Notes: generated by a model not told the origin, from the sequence alone. Counted from the stretch's first letter, positions 1 to 14,404 are shown. The stretch: DNA of 64,000 nucleotides from Eulemur rufifrons (GCF_041146395.1 NC_091010.1:49992001-50056000), one strand, 5' to 3'. Numbers and translations are program-made.

Positions 1-93
1 CCTCAGGCTGGTCTTGAACTCCTGGCCTCAAGGGATCCTCCCACCTCGGCCTCCCAAAGTGCTGGGATTACAGGCCTAAGCCAGGGTGCCTGC
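1..93 (-). repeat. Alu SINE 5' part, cut by window edge
   Basis: Reverse-complement Alu left arm (…CTCCCAAAGTGCTGGGATTACAGG…); the rest lies outside the window. Confidence 0.92.
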
Positions 94-779
94 CCATTAA
101 GTAAAGCTCTAGGTGGTCTGGGAAGCCCACAAAGCCCTCGTCAGGGAGTGTGCCCAGAGGAACAGGGGAGTAAAGGCAACTCAGAGAGCCTGAGCCCAAG
201 AAGAGACAGAACTTGGGGGCCCAGACCAAAGTCAATGGTGAGGAATGCTACAAAACCAGACTGACGCAGAGGACACCCTCATACAACCAGCATCATCAAC
301 TGTGGCAAAGTGCTCCGGGGTTCCCACGAGGGTTATTTTGTAGCCCATTTCCCCTGCTGACTCCAGCCCCATCTCCGCTCCCCACCTGCATCTCCTCCTC
401 CCACAGGTCCTGGGTAGGGAGCGGATGCTGTGCAGGCACCAGGTGCTGCCTCCCTGACCTCTGCCCCACGCGGCCTGGCCCTCCCCAGAGAGCGCACGTG
501 TGCACCAGGGAGCCCTGCTAGGCCACTAGACAGCAGCCTTTCTCCTGAGCCAGCCAAGGGGAGCCCAGAGGAAGGGCTTAACTGGGGCTTAACACACCCG
601 TCCTCCATCCCCTCTAGCAATTAGGCTTCCCTTCACCTCCCAGAGAGAATTAATTGCAGGCTCACAGTCCCTAGCAGCTGGGAGGATCCTGGGAGGCCTC
701 TACTTTTGCAAAGGAGGAACCCAGGGCCCAGGGTGGTGATTTGTCAAGGAAGGGGCATGACCAGGTGAGAAAGAGGGGA

Positions 780-1015
780 TTCTGCAGTCAGCCATAGCTG
801 GGCTTCGCTCCCAGCACCCTCCTCACCAGCGTGAGACGTCAGCCCAGCCTCTCAGGCCTTCAGGCTCCTCCTCTGCACAATGGGCACAAGCTTCAGGGCG
901 GCCAGGCCTGAGGCACGCATGCTTAGCACTGCTGTGAGCTCACACTTGTTAGTGGCAGAGCTGGGATGGGAACGCAGACCTCCTAGTTCTCAGCCTAGGG
1001 CTACCCCTCACATGG
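780..1015. repeat. Possible degraded MIR pair
   Basis: TCCTCCTCTGCACAATGGGC looks like a plus MIR and GTTAGTGGCAGAGCTGGGAT like a minus MIR. Both are weak. Confidence 0.4.
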
Positions 1016-4000
1016 CCAGAGCATGCCCTCCTCAGAAACAGTTGAAAATTCACAGCCAGTCCTGTCTCTTTAACTCTTGATCTGAACCCACACCAAAGGC
1101 GCACCCTTTAGAGACCCAGCCAGGAGAAAGGGATGACAGAGAGCTGTCTGTGTGACCCTTGCTGGCCACAGCCACCTGGCCAGGACATGACCATGCTTCC
1201 CCCCACACCCCCCGGGGCAAAAAAAAAAAAGCATTTCTTTCCTTTTTTGGCGAAAGATTGCTCCTGCCAACATCCTGCACCCCCTTCCTGTGTCCTGAGC
1301 GGGCATAAGTATGACTCAGGGTGGGGGTGGGGAAACAAGCCCCCAGTCCCACGTTCTCCCAAACTTCTAGGATTTGCCAGAGACCCCTCCCCGCCCCCGG
1401 GACCTGGGTCTAAATCCTGGGTTGAGGAGATGGCCAGAGACCCCTGGAGATAAGCCTGGAGATGCAGGATGGTCTGCAGACCCCTTTATCTCATCTTGGC
1501 AGCAGCTCGTCTGCTTTGCTCCAAACCTTGAACCTCCCTGACTGTCACTCCCGATGAGTGATGGGTACACGGAATTCCAGCCCTACCCCACCGGCCCCGA
1601 CACCAACACCAGTTTCTCAAGTCTCCCTGAGCTGGCCCTGCCACCACTGGAAACTTCAGAGATAAACCGGGGGAGAAAAGCAGGTGACAGGGAAGGGGGA
1701 CAGGGCAGAGGTCATCTGAGAAAGCCGGCTCTGTTTACAGCCTGAGTTGGGGCCCAGATAAACTCTCCTCTGGCTCCAGGAGCAGCCAAGATAACATTAC
1801 CCGGCAGCTGGATCTCAAGAAAGGTTTGGCAATTAAACATCCTGCTTCCAAACACTTTACTTGGGGTTATGTTTCCCGGGTGGAGTTTCCCTTCCTTCTG
1901 GATTTAAAAAACCCATGGATTCTATTTCCCCTGTTTCTGGCCATGTGGGGCAGATGGCGGGCGTCTGTGAAGGCTCACTACAGACCAGCACCTGCTTCCA
2001 GCTTCCCCTGGGTCAACCAGATGGAAGAGACCCAGAGGCTCTTGCTCTCCTGCCACGTCACCCTTGATGGAGCAGGAGAACTGCCACCAAGACACAGCGT
2101 GGGGACTCTCGATGGGCAACAAGCTCAGCGCCTCGGTCTGACCGGCCTGCCCTTTCTGAGGTCGTATTGGGCTGCCTTCCGGCCGCTCGGCGCATGAGGC
2201 CCAGCCGTGTCTGAGGCTTCCAAGCTTGTCTTGCCAGCGGGTACTTCTGTCCTCTCTGAGCCTTGCTCCTTTCAACAAGACAATGGCCTTGATGCAGATC
2301 AGACTCACAGCTCAGCTCCAGAGCACCCAGAATGAAGCCCACCCAGTTCCCATGGAGGGATATCCCTGATCTGATCTGGGCTGGGACTAAGTAACAACCA
2401 CAAATTTACAACCCAGCCATTCCTGGAAGGCGTAGGACCTGCCTTGTGTTTAATTAGAAAGTTCTGGTGAGTACTTGTTGCCCCCTTTGCTGAAAAAAGT
2501 ACCATGAGAGGCAAAGAATTAGGAGTTATGGAGGGAACTGTTTATCTCCCTGGAGCAGTGGCTCAATTTACTGAGGGAGGCCTCTTTCCCTGGACTCCTG
2601 CCAGCTACCCCTGGCCCCAGGCCACATGGAAACTCAATGACAATCTTCCTTCACCTGCTCACATGACCATGGGGCTGGGATCAGCTGGCGAGGACTTCGG
2701 CCATCGCACACAGTTGGGCAGGTTGTTCACTGCCCAGAGTTTGCCTGGTGACAGGGACAAGTAGGGGTGAGATTTAACCTATACTCCATTCTCCAAACTA
2801 TGCACCTTGGTTCGGGGCTGCAGCCATGCAGAGACAGGGGCTAACACTATTCTAACGCACACACACCTGTTCCCCTGGGTGGGCTGTTACTGCTCTCTAG
2901 GGTCTTCAAGGCCACAGGATCTCTTTAAGACCCAGCTCTTCAACTTCCCCAACTCTTCTGGAGTCTGGGAATGGAGGGATACCTAACATTTGGGATTGAT
3001 GGCTAAAGGATATGGCCCTAGAAATCAGAATGAACATAATCTAGCAGCCAATAGTGGGAAGTTCACATCTGGGCACATGTTCACTGCCCTGCCTTCCTGC
3101 TGGAGAAGTTCATCACATCAAGTTCTTCCCCAAGAAGATGATGTCATCCTGCCTAAGGTACCAGTAAGTATAAACCTTCCACTCAGAGTGCTCCATGTGC
3201 TAAGTTCTATCGTGGGGTGTTGGACAGAGGGGGCCACATAAGCCCCAAATTAGGCCAAGCTGGTCCTCTAGATCCAGGCTGCCCGCAGGGTGGAGGACAC
3301 CAGGGCTGCTGCTCCCAGTGTGAGCGGCTACACCAGACGCTGGGCTGATGCCGTGTCTCCTGTCTGCTGTGGCCGACTGAGCCCCACTGGGAAGCAGTGA
3401 AGGTCCTGGTGTCAAAGACCCTTCTTGACAACACATGGCTGCAGCCAGACAGAAAGCCCTGCAGAGTCCCAACATCTGACCTGGGCCCTCACTAGCCTGG
3501 CAAGTCTGCGACCTGACCTTCCCTCGTGGTGCTCACACTATGCTATTCACGATTAGTCAATTATTACATCCACCTTTGTTTGCTAATTGTTGGCTCAGAA
3601 CAACTTAGCCCAAGCTGTGTCAGTCTCTACTTAACATAGGTTAATCCATCTCCCTCCCGGGTCTCCCCTTTTCCCCAAGCCTTTCCTGAAAGGCGCACTA
3701 GGCCTTTGAGTCTACCACAATGATTGGAGGATCTGATACAATCTATTTTAGGGCCTCTGAAGCACCAAAGATGTGGCCAGCAGCAACACCTGGAGACTGT
3801 CCCCAGCCCCAGAAGCAAATCCCCCGTGGCCAAGGAGCAGAACACAAGCACATCTTTGCCCACCCAAAACCCTGGCAGCAAAATCAAGTTCAATAGCCTA
3901 TGGCCATGAGGCTGAGAAGGATGAGCACGCTCAGGGTGGGACCCTATTACAATTCCAACTGTCCTCTGGGGTGGGTATCCATGTCTGGGGTGGGGAGGGA

Positions 4001-4547
4001 GGTCATGCTGCAGATTTGGGGAACAACTGCCTCTCAGAAACCTGGGTGTGGTGGAGGGCGGCCTCCACTCTAATACACTCACAGGGTGACGACAGGGCTA
4101 ATGACCAGGTGGCAGGACCTTTCTAGTCCTCCTGGCCACCTGGCTCCAGGCTCTCTCAGGACTTTGTGTTCAAGGAGCAGTCACAGTAAACTCAGAAGTG
4201 AATCCCAGCACCGCTCTGGGGGTGGAGGGAGGACATGCTGGGAGAGGGCTCCTCCCAGAACCACGTGTCCACCAGTCACATTCAAAACACAGAAGCTGCC
4301 CCTGCAGACCTGGGCCAAATGCTCTTCTCTGAACACACGGCTTTTTAAAGGGACTCGGAGGAGGGGACGATAGCAGCTGCCTGTGCTGCAACAAACATCA
4401 CTGGAGAGTGTGTAGTGGGTACCATCACACCCGGTGCCTGCCTTAGTTTGCAGGAATCATGGGTCTCTGTTATCTATTTAATTTGGCAGGTGATGAGCAG
4501 GTAAGAGGGTCTGGAGGACACCTCCACGTTGCTAGAGCTTCCATTTA
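1016..4547. other. Unassigned intronic sequence
   Basis: Mostly unique-looking DNA. It holds the AGATAA cluster and an AT-rich stretch with several TAATTA-like words near 3550-3590. No exon, RNA gene or repeat body was recognised. Confidence 0.6.
1448..1794. promoter_or_regulatory. Candidate enhancer: cluster of five AGATAA (GATA) motifs
   Basis: AGATAA occurs at 1448-1453, 1660-1665, 1756-1761 and 1789-1794 on the plus strand, and as TTATCT at 1486-1491. A CAGCTG E-box follows at about 1805. By chance a six-base word on both strands is expected far less than once in 350 bases. No repeat was recognised in this stretch, so it could be an intronic regulatory element bound by GATA factors. Confidence 0.4.
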
Positions 4548-4606
4548 TTACTCTGCAAATGAGGGTAAGAGTAGTTACCTTTCGGGGGCTGTTCTGAGAA
4601 TGGAGT
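4548..4606 (+). repeat. MIR fragment
   Basis: GCAAATGAGGGTAAGAGTAG followed by GCTGTTCTGAGAATGGA, the MIR 3' half. Confidence 0.5.
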
Positions 4607-4629
4607 GAACTGGCCCTTGTGTCTCCGCA

Positions 4630-4737
4630 TTAGAATGGAAGCTCCCTGACGGCAGATCATGGCATCCTAACTCCAGCACCACGCTTGACACCTAAGAGGT
4701 ACTCACTTATGCTCCCAAAATAAGTGAAGGAATGAAG
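4630..4737 (+). repeat. L2 3' end
   Basis: GAATGGAAGCTCCCTGACGG through CACCTAAGAGGTACTCAC and the AAGGAATGAA end. Confidence 0.7.
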
Positions 4738-4967
4738 CAACCAACAGATATGGACTGAGTGCTTGTCTGGTGCCTGGTTTTATGCCAAGCTGAAGAGAAG
4801 ATGAGGCAAAGTATCCAACCTCCAGGCCCTTACAGCCCAGCAGGGAAAGCAAGGCTCACACTGACAAATCGTGTAGGGAACAGTGCAGATAGAATAATGG
4901 GGTGCCAGGAAGGGAGCCCCAGAAAGGACCAGAGGCAGTGCTGGCTTCATGGAGGATGAACACGACT

Positions 4968-5150
4968 TGAAATTCAAATCCACCTCTACCGCTTCCCTGC
5001 TGTGTGGGCTTGGGCAAGTGTCTTAGCCTCTCTGAGTCAGGGTTTCCTTAGCTGCAAAGTGTGGTTTATAAAGGCAGCTTCCCATTAATGTGATGATCTG
5101 CACAGGGCCTGGCACATGGTAAGTGCCCAATGAATGTTAGCTATTTAGAC
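4968..5150 (+). repeat. MIR
   Basis: TGTGTGGGCTTGGGCAAGTG, AGCCTCTCTGAGTCAGGGTT and GCCTGGCACATGGTAAGTGC. Confidence 0.85.
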
Positions 5151-5250
5151 ACCCAGGAAAAGGGGGAAAGGGAGAGTAAACTGATTTCTTTCCATTTGAT
5201 CATGGCTAGAAATAAGAGGGAAGCAGGAAGTAGGGCCCGGGGACACAGAC

Positions 5251-5291
5251 GAACACACATACACACACACACGCACACACACACACACACG
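5251..5291. repeat. (CA)n microsatellite, interrupted
   Basis: Alternating CA with T and G interruptions (ACATAC, ACGCAC). Confidence 0.95.
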
Positions 5292-5450
5292 CCCGGCAGT
5301 GGTGGAATCACTACTAATAACAAGCCCAGTCTGGGAAAGTAGAGGAGCAAAAAATAGCTCTGCTGTGCAGGGCTGGAGAAAACAATGACAGTACCCGGGA
5401 GTATGTGCTGAAAGGATGGGCATGCTGTGGCCAGCCCCTCCGAGTTGGAG

Positions 5451-5490
5451 GCTTTTTCTTTTCTTTTTCTTTCCTTTTTTTTTTTTTTGT
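5451..5490. repeat. T-rich tract
   Basis: TTTTC repeats passing into a run of about 15 T. No SINE body is attached on the right, so its origin is unclear. Confidence 0.8.
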
Positions 5491-5545
5491 TTCCTGGAGG
5501 GGAAATGAGTGTATAAACTCGGAACTCTCATGATTCACAACCCTA

Positions 5546-5878
<333 letters not shown>

Positions 5879-6658
5879 GAAGAGAGGAGGGGGGGAGGGG
5901 AAGGGAAGAAACAAGTCTGACCACCTCCAGCCAGCAGGTGCTCCAGTGGAGAGGCCCAGCAATGGGCAGTGGACATCTTGGGCCATGCCCAGAAGCCCAG
6001 CAAGGGTGGCAGTGTGCCCAGGCTTGGTGGGGGACAAGGTTCACCCCACGATGGAAATTGCGGGGGGGGGGAAAACTCAATGCACATTGACTTTCAGGAG
6101 CTAGTGCCTTGCAAACTTTAAACAAATGTATCCTCTCCTGAACCATCAAAAGAATTACACTCCTGGGCTTCCAGGGGACTTGGATACAACCCAGTATGTC
6201 TAGGAAAGGGTCAGCAAAGGGGATTCCCATTCCACACACTCCCAAATCAATGACTGACCCAGGCCCGCTGACCTCGACACACACATCCTGCGAACGTGCC
6301 CCATGCCACCGTCACACCCTGGAGAGAGCGAGGCAAAGGTTAATGCACACAGCGTGGTTTCCTCTTCCTGGGAAACACAGCAGCCAGGGAAGGCCAGAGG
6401 CCAGCAGCCTCCTCCACACACAGCCTGCAGGGGAAGTGACCCCACTGCTTCCTTCCCACCATCTGACACACTCACACCTTCCTCTCTGCTGTGCTCAGCA
6501 AAACTCAACTTTTAACACAAGGCAAATAGCTGTATTTAGGAATTTTGTTCCCTGGGGTAGACTGGAACAACCTTTTTGGAGGACATTTTGGCAGTCCCTA
6601 TCCCCAAACTTGCATTCCCTTTGACTGGGCGATTTGACTCCAAGGAATTATTTACACA

Positions 6659-6702
6659 AGTGTGTGTATGTATGCTGTGTGTGTTGTGTGTATACACATA
6701 AA
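6659..6702. repeat. (TG)n-rich short repeat
   Basis: Degenerate GTGTGTATGTATG and TGTGTGTTGTGTG runs inside an L1M fragment. Confidence 0.8.
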
Positions 6703-6765
6703 GATGTTCTTTGCAGCAAATAATAAGGAATATTGAATGTCTACTGATAAAAAAAGGTCAAATAT

Positions 6766-7066
6766 GGCCAGGCACAGTGGCTCATGTCTGTAATCCTAGC
6801 ACTCTGGGAGGCCGAGGCAGGAGGATTGCTTGAGCTCAGGAGTTCGAGACCAGCCTGAGCAAGAGTGAGACCCCATCTCTACTAAAAACAGAAAAATTAG
6901 CTGGATGTCTTGGCACATGCCTGTAGTCCCAGCTATTCATGAGGCTGAGGCACGAGGATAGCTTGAGCCTGGGAGTTTGAGGTTGCTGGGAGCTACAATG
7001 ATGCTACTACACTCTACCCAGGGTGACAGAGGGAGACTGTCTCAAAAAAAAAAAAAAAAAAAAAAA
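6766..7066 (+). repeat. Strepsirrhine-type Alu with target-site duplication
   Basis: The left arm has CCTGAGCAAGAGTGAGACCCC. The tail is pure A to 7066. The flanks AAAAAAAGGTCAAATA before and AAAAAAAGTCAAATA after are the target-site duplication, inside an L1M fragment. Confidence 0.96.
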
Positions 7067-7452
7067 GTCAAATAAATCATAAATTATGGTTCATACACTC
7101 TATGAAAGATGAAGTCAACCAGAATTGCTGCATCATCATTTAAGTTTCCATACAGCATTGAACCTTTCTGTATCATTATGGGAAAAGGTCCACAGTATAT
7201 TGAGAAAAGAAGAAAAAGATTACAAAATGGTATGTATACCATATGATTACATTTACCTGGGGGGGTGTGTATGGGGGGATTGGGTTTGCGCACATACATG
7301 TACATTAAAAAGAAAAACACAACAAACAGATAACAGTGGTTATTTGGGGAAGAAGGACACAGAGAAGTAGAAATGAGAACAGTTTGACTTTCTACTTTGT
7401 ATATTTCTGTGTTATTTCATTTCTTTTGAACGTGTATGGATTTCATAATTTA

Positions 7453-7668
<216 letters not shown>

Positions 7669-7780
7669 TTAGCCTGTCCTCTGGCTCATGCCAACTCTTG
7701 GACGTTGTGCTGACATCCAGCATTCGCTCGTTCTTGTGGGGCTGCAGGGAATTCCAGGTTCGACGCTGAACGCCTGAGGC

Positions 7781-7930
7781 CAAGGTCTGCAACCCTAGCT
7801 TGCACGTTACAATCACCTGGGGTGCTTTAAAAACACCATTGCCTAGGATTTAAGTCAGAATCTTGGAAGATGGGGTGAGCATTGGTAGTTTTAAGAGCTC
7901 CCCAGGTTGTTCCGGGGTTGAGAACCACTA
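7781..7930 (+). mobile_element. MER5A hAT-Charlie element
   Basis: CTTGCACGTTACAATCACCT, GGGGTGCTTTAAAAACAC and the end GGGGTTGAGAACCACTA. A non-autonomous DNA transposon. Confidence 0.85.
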
Positions 7931-8235
7931 GGCTGGACCAAGACCAAAAAGACCACAAGGCTAGCTTAAAAAATACTCTTTAAATGGAAAGCAATGTCGC
8001 ACTGTAATTTGTACTACTAAGAGTCAGCTCTGCCTTCAAAAGATCTACTTAGGGAGTTTGTATGTGGTGCTTTCTCTTGAAGTTCTGCCTCCAAGTTTTA
8101 AAATTCATCAGCTCAAATGGGGAAAAACAAACAAGACGACTCGGGTTCATTAGTTCTGAGCCATGGCTATACCTGGGCTTTCTTTGGCAGCCTGTGCCAC
8201 CCGTGTCCACGGGCCTACATCAGTGACTGAAGCAG

Positions 8236-8588
8236 AGAGTAGGACAGGGGTTAGCAGGGGTGGGGAGAGGGGAATGGGGAGATGTTGGTCAAAGGGTACA
8301 AAGTTGCAGTTCTTAGCTCTAGGGAGCTAATGCACAGCATGAGAACTACAGTTAATAATACTGTATTGTATACTGGAAATTAGCCAAGAAAGTAGATCTT
8401 AGGTGCTCTCACCACACACACAAATATTAATATTATAATAACTATGTACCATAATAAAAAACAAACAAACAAAATAACTATGTAAGGAGCTCAATATGTT
8501 AATTTGCTTGACTCTAATAATCATTTCATTATGTGTATGTATATAAGAACATTGTATTGTACATCTTAAATACATACAATTTTGATTA
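8236..8588 (+). mobile_element. L1M (L1MA-like) 3'UTR fragment
   Basis: AATGGGGAGATGTTGGTCAA, AATACTGTATTGTATACTGG and GTACATCTTAAATACATACA match the well-known 3'UTR of intermediate-age L1s. It ends against a second L1 fragment. Confidence 0.88.
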
Positions 8589-9840
<1,252 letters not shown>

Positions 9841-10149
9841 AGAGGAGAAGATGTCAGTCTTGGTTAAGGGGTTCTTGCCAGGAAGGACTCCATTTCTCCA
9901 TCCTCTCTGCCTGTTTAATAAGCTCCAATCAAGACCCACCAGCTCCTAGAAACCCCCCTGGATTGCATCAGCCCTGGTGCTGCCTGCGCCCCCTCATCTG
10001 GTGCACAGCATGTCTGTGTGGGTAGAGATCATGTCATGTCCATTAACCTTGGAGGAAATCTATGCCGGACCTCTGCAATGATCATGTTGTTGACCACCAA
10101 CACTGGTACACGATAGCTGTACCTAACTGGTTAGGGAGAAAGCTTGACT

Positions 10150-10285
10150 TTTTTTTTTTTTCTTGTAGATACAGAGTCTCACTATGTTTCCCAGGCTGGA
10201 TTCAAACCTCTGGGCTCATGCGATCCTCCTGCCTCAGCCTCCCAAGTAGCTGGGACTGCAGGTGTGCACCACTGTGCTCGGCTGA
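10150..10285 (-). repeat. FLAM-type Alu monomer
   Basis: Reverse-complement monomer with T-run at the left, CCTCCCAAGTAGCTGGGACTGCAGG and no second arm. Confidence 0.85.
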
Positions 10286-10849
10286 AAGCCTTACTTTAAG
10301 AGAACGCACCTCGTTCTGCAGACACAACAAGAAATAAACTGGGCCCTCTAACACTGAGAACTGGAAAGAACTGATTCCTGCAACATCCTGCTCTCTTTGC
10401 CTGGAGAGTTCGCTGGCCCCGGCAGACCTTGGCGTACAGTAAAAATTTCCCAGTCAAGCAGCAAAACTGGGAACGCCATCAGCTCCTGTTTGGCCTCCAG
10501 GAAAGAGAAACTGTGCTTAAAATCCGCTGACCCCATTCTGACACTGGAAGAGCCCACGACTAGGTGAAATCAGCTCACCTTCTCTAGAAACGTGTTTCTC
10601 CCTCGATTGACAGTCCTGACCGTGCGCTCAGCCCAGCCTTCCTCCATCTGATCCCACCCCCACCCCATCCAGGCCTCACTGGGCCCCTCTCTGCCCACAG
10701 TTCTCCCCTTGTCTTGAGCCCCCGTGGGCACGTGTAGCCACAGTGCCCACTTCAGCACGGGAGATTCAGATTGTCGATTCTGTGCATGACAGTTCCCCTA
10801 ACCCATTCCCAGAACCGTCTCAACCGGGTCATAAGATCCTTGAAAGCAA

Positions 10850-10935
10850 ATATTTGATCCAGACATCCCTTGTTTTCCTTACAATGTCTAATGACATTGG
10901 GCGTGTGGTAGATTCTCAATAAAGACACGTTACTT
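10850..10935 (+). repeat. L2 3' end, short
   Basis: Matches the terminal GTGTGGTAGATTCTCAATAA of L2. Confidence 0.5.
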
Positions 10936-10974
10936 GTCTGATAAAATTGAGCCCAGGCCAATAAAGAAGTAGTG

Positions 10975-11430
10975 AGTGTTTCCTACGTGCTGGGCTCTGC
11001 ACTAGACACTGGCAGTGGAAAGTCACACAAAGTAAAGCTCTGGTCCCAGCAGAGCTCCAGCCTGGTGAGAAAGAGCAGCAGCACTAAGGGGTAATGTGCT
11101 GTAAGGATAGACCAAGAGCCGTTCGTGTTCCTGGGGACCAGGAGGGGGCACCAAGCTGGGAAGGCTTCCCAGAGGAGGTGACGCTGGAAGGGAGGTGATG
11201 GATGAAAGATGAGGAAGGCAGGCTGGGAGAAGGGGTGAGGGTTGTAGTGGTGGAGGGGTGTCTGAGGCAGAAGAAGGAGCAGAGACAAAGGCTGGGGTGT
11301 GGGGCAGGAGGACATGAAATAGCCTGAGCTGGGTTGGGGAGCCAGGACTGGCTGGGGTGGCTGGAGCCTGGAGACCAAGGTAGCAAGTGGCGGGTGGTGG
11401 GAGCTGAGAGACCCTGGCTCTGAGGCTTGA
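10975..11430 (-). repeat. L2, reverse
   Basis: GAAGGCTTCCCAGAGGAGGT and the preceding GCACTAGACACTGGC follow the reverse L2 order. A 258-codon open frame runs through it but is compositional. Confidence 0.7.
11138..11152 (+). promoter_or_regulatory. CTCF-like motif
   Basis: CCAGGAGGGGGCACC matches the CTCF core CCASYAGRKGGCRSY with one mismatch. It sits in an L2-derived stretch, so it may be chance or an exapted site. Confidence 0.3.
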
Positions 11431-12764
11431 GGGAATGATGGGGGCAGAGAGGGGGCGAGGGGGAGGGGCAGAGAAGCAGAGGTCAGAGCTAGCTCAAGTG
11501 TTTCTTGGGTAGGAAACTTGGTGTAGTTTGGGATTGGAGAGCAAGGAAAGAACAGGAGTCGGGGAGATCTAAGGACCACAGGAGGAAGAGATGAGGATGA
11601 AGGAGCCGAGCCCCCCATCCCCCAGCCCTGAGCAAGTAGCCGGCAGGACAGGGAAGCCAGGCTTGGCGATGAGAAAATGCAGGCAGCAAAATTCATGGGG
11701 TCCCTAGAGGAGGAAAAGCCTAGGAGGGGACGTTTGGACATTGAGCAATCCCACCCCAAAGGCTCTGGGACCCCAGACGGACTACAGTCTGGCTGCAGTG
11801 GAGGGACTGGAGCAGGTCTCAGAGTTGCAGTGGGGTCCCCCTGCCTCCTGGCAGTGCACGAGGTGCCTCACCTGCTCGTTTCTGGACAGTTCAAAGAATG
11901 ACTAAGGCCTTGAGGGGTTCGGTGCAGTGTGTCAGCAACGTTTGAAAAATGAGAGGGACGAAGTGCTAGAAGTCAAAGACTTTGTTTTATGCTCCATTTG
12001 CTTCCAGGCACCGGATCTGAGAGCAGACCTTTTAAACCTCCCCTCCCTTCCGCAAACTTGGCTCAAAATCCCGAGCAATTGGGATGAGGGAAGGGGGTAC
12101 CAGATCGTGTCTTCTGAGCCCCCACCACTTCTCCCTGCTCCTTCCTGCCATGTGGCCAGAGGGGACCCCCCTCTCCGCCACGGCCAACTCCAACTCCAGG
12201 ATGTCATTTGCTCCTTGGCCTCTCGGGAAGGGGCAGAAGGGCCCTGCCAAGCTGGCTGGAGAAGAGCCCTGCACAGCGGCCAGGGAAGCCTGCCAGGGGC
12301 TGCATCTAGCTGGGCTTCCCGCCCCATTCCCTGATTCCTCATCAGGCTGAGGAGGTGAGAGGAGAAACACACAGCCAGCTCTCCCCCCAGGTCCCACAAA
12401 GTCACGTCATCCAAGCATTCCCTGGGAGGGCGGCCCCCTCCCTCTGACCTCAGCTTGTTTCCCTTGGCCAGAGCCCACCCCCCAGGGAGCCGGCCCCCTC
12501 CCCACACGCTTGCTCACACCCAGGCCCATGCAGGGCAAGGCATGAGCTATAGATTCCAGCTCTCCCAGGCCACACACTGAAGCCCCAAATAAGGGGGGGG
12601 GGGCCCAGCCCTGTCTTCTGAGATGCCAGCTGGGCTGCAGAGGGGGCTGGGGCGCCCAGCCAGAACTGCAGCCCCTGCCTCCCACCCTCTAAGTGGAATC
12701 CACCCCCAGCTTTAAACAAGAGATCAGAGCTGGTGAGAAAAGATAGGAAGCCCAGTGTGTGGCA
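11431..12764. other. Unassigned GC-rich intronic sequence
   Basis: Moderately GC-rich, with a G-run of 11 at 12593-12603. Long open frames here are on both strands and have no recognisable protein. Confidence 0.55.
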
Positions 12765-12960
12765 CCAAACAGATTCGGGTATTAGATCCGAGCTTTGCCT
12801 CTTATCTGGTGTAAGATCTTGGACAAAATATCTAATTTCTCTGAGCCTCCACTTCCTCACCTACAAAATGAGGTAATAAGAGGACATGCCTTGGATGGTC
12901 TGAGTGAGGATTAAATGAGATAACACGTGCAGAGCGCTTAGCACGTGCCTGGCCGCAGAA
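12765..12960 (+). repeat. MIR
   Basis: TTCTCTGAGCCTCCACTTCC, AGGATTAAATGAGATAACAC and GCGCTTAGCACGTGCCTGG. Confidence 0.88.
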
Positions 12961-13689
12961 AACAGTGTGTGGTAGCTCACTCTTCTCATTTCCTAGATTT
13001 CCTGGGAATTCTCACACCAGTGGCAGCGCCAAGGGAGGCTCTGTCCCCTGCTTTGCAATCTCCATCAGCCGGCTCTAAATACAAGTGGGAGATCTGTTGT
13101 TTTTGTTATTTATTTCATCCTTCTTATTTCACTGATTTTTATAATTATTTCTCTTGGGTAATGGATAATTGACCTTTTCTAGATGTTAGACATACTGTGC
13201 ACAAAAGCAACTTTGGTAAACTTGCTATTTTCGTTATACACACTCTAAGCAAAGCCACGGTGCTTCCTACGTAGATGTGACCCCTAGTCGCCCAAGTCCC
13301 CTGCAGACATTCTGGCGTCCTCACACAGCTGCACACACACAGGTCTTCCCTGGCATCCTGCCATGGCCCCCACTCTCCTAATGCAAGAAGCAGTGGGTCC
13401 CGCACCAAGCCCTTCTCCAGCCTCCCACAAGCTCTGCCCTGCCCTGACGCTCTGCTCAGCATTGCAGGGCTGTGGGGCTGGGGAGCTTCACCTTCGCCCC
13501 TGTTAACAAGGAGAACCCCAGGAAGCTTGGAGTAAGCCCAGAGCAGCCCCTTCCCGGCAAGGGCGAAGCAGCTTATTTCCATCTCACAGCCCAAAAGGAA
13601 ACTGCCAAGTACCCCCAGACCCCCTTGGAGAATCCCCTCTCCCTGGGGAACAATCCTGCAAAGTAATGAGCTGAACCATCCAAAAGAAA

Positions 13690-14090
13690 ATCGTAAATGG
13701 GCCAAGTATGTAAATAGGCATTTACCAAAAAAAGAAATACAAACGGCCAATCCCTACACAAAAAGATACTCAATGTCACGTGTAACTGAAAAAAGCCAAA
13801 TGAGAACTCCAAGACAGCATTTCCCTTCTATCTGACTGGCAAAAACATTCGTGTTTGATAAGATCAGGGCTGATGAAGTTATGAGGAAATAGATGTGTCT
13901 CATACTTTGTGGGAGGGAGGTGAATTCTTTTAGGAGGGCCATTTGCCAACATATATCAAAATGAGAAATGCAAACTCTTTGACCCACCAATTCCCCTGCT
14001 AGAAATTTATCTTGGGGAATAAACTCTCAAAAGTATGTCAGGTTATATGTTCAAAGATGTTTCTGGCAGTATCCATCAAGTTGTTCTCGG
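13690..14090 (+). mobile_element. Old L1M ORF2 fragment
   Basis: AAAAGAAATACAAACGGCCA, GGAGGGCCATTTGCCAACAT and CCCCTGCTAGAAATTTATC follow the order of the L1 ORF2 3' end. No open frame is left. Confidence 0.75.
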
Positions 14091-14404
14091 AATCTTCAGA
14101 AAATACTTTGCAACCATCCCCAAGGCTAGGTAGTCTAGGTTGCCGACAGGGCCAATGCGCCAAGGGTGGCATGGGAAGAGCAAGGTGCAGACGAATCAAT
14201 CCCTTTTGCATACGTCCTCTTTAAGGCAGTGTGGCTTTGTCTAAGAAGATGACATTCCTGACTCAGGACAGGGATTCAACCTTTAACCCTCCTTAATCAG
14301 GTCTGGTTTGACCAATGTCCTCACGGGGTGGGGAGCATCGTTCTGGCCGGCCAAGTCACAGAGCACAGCAGCTTTCTGGCACCTGAGGAAGGCACGGAAG
14401 CCGC

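Noticed and set aside
10983..11759. 258-codon open frame on the minus strand, the longest in the window
   Set aside because: It is Pro/Ser/Leu-rich, runs through an L2 copy in purine-rich DNA, has no domain and lies inside an intron; open by base composition.
11932..12507. Overlapping open frames on both strands (up to 191 codons)
   Set aside because: GC-rich intronic DNA with no protein similarity that I recognise.
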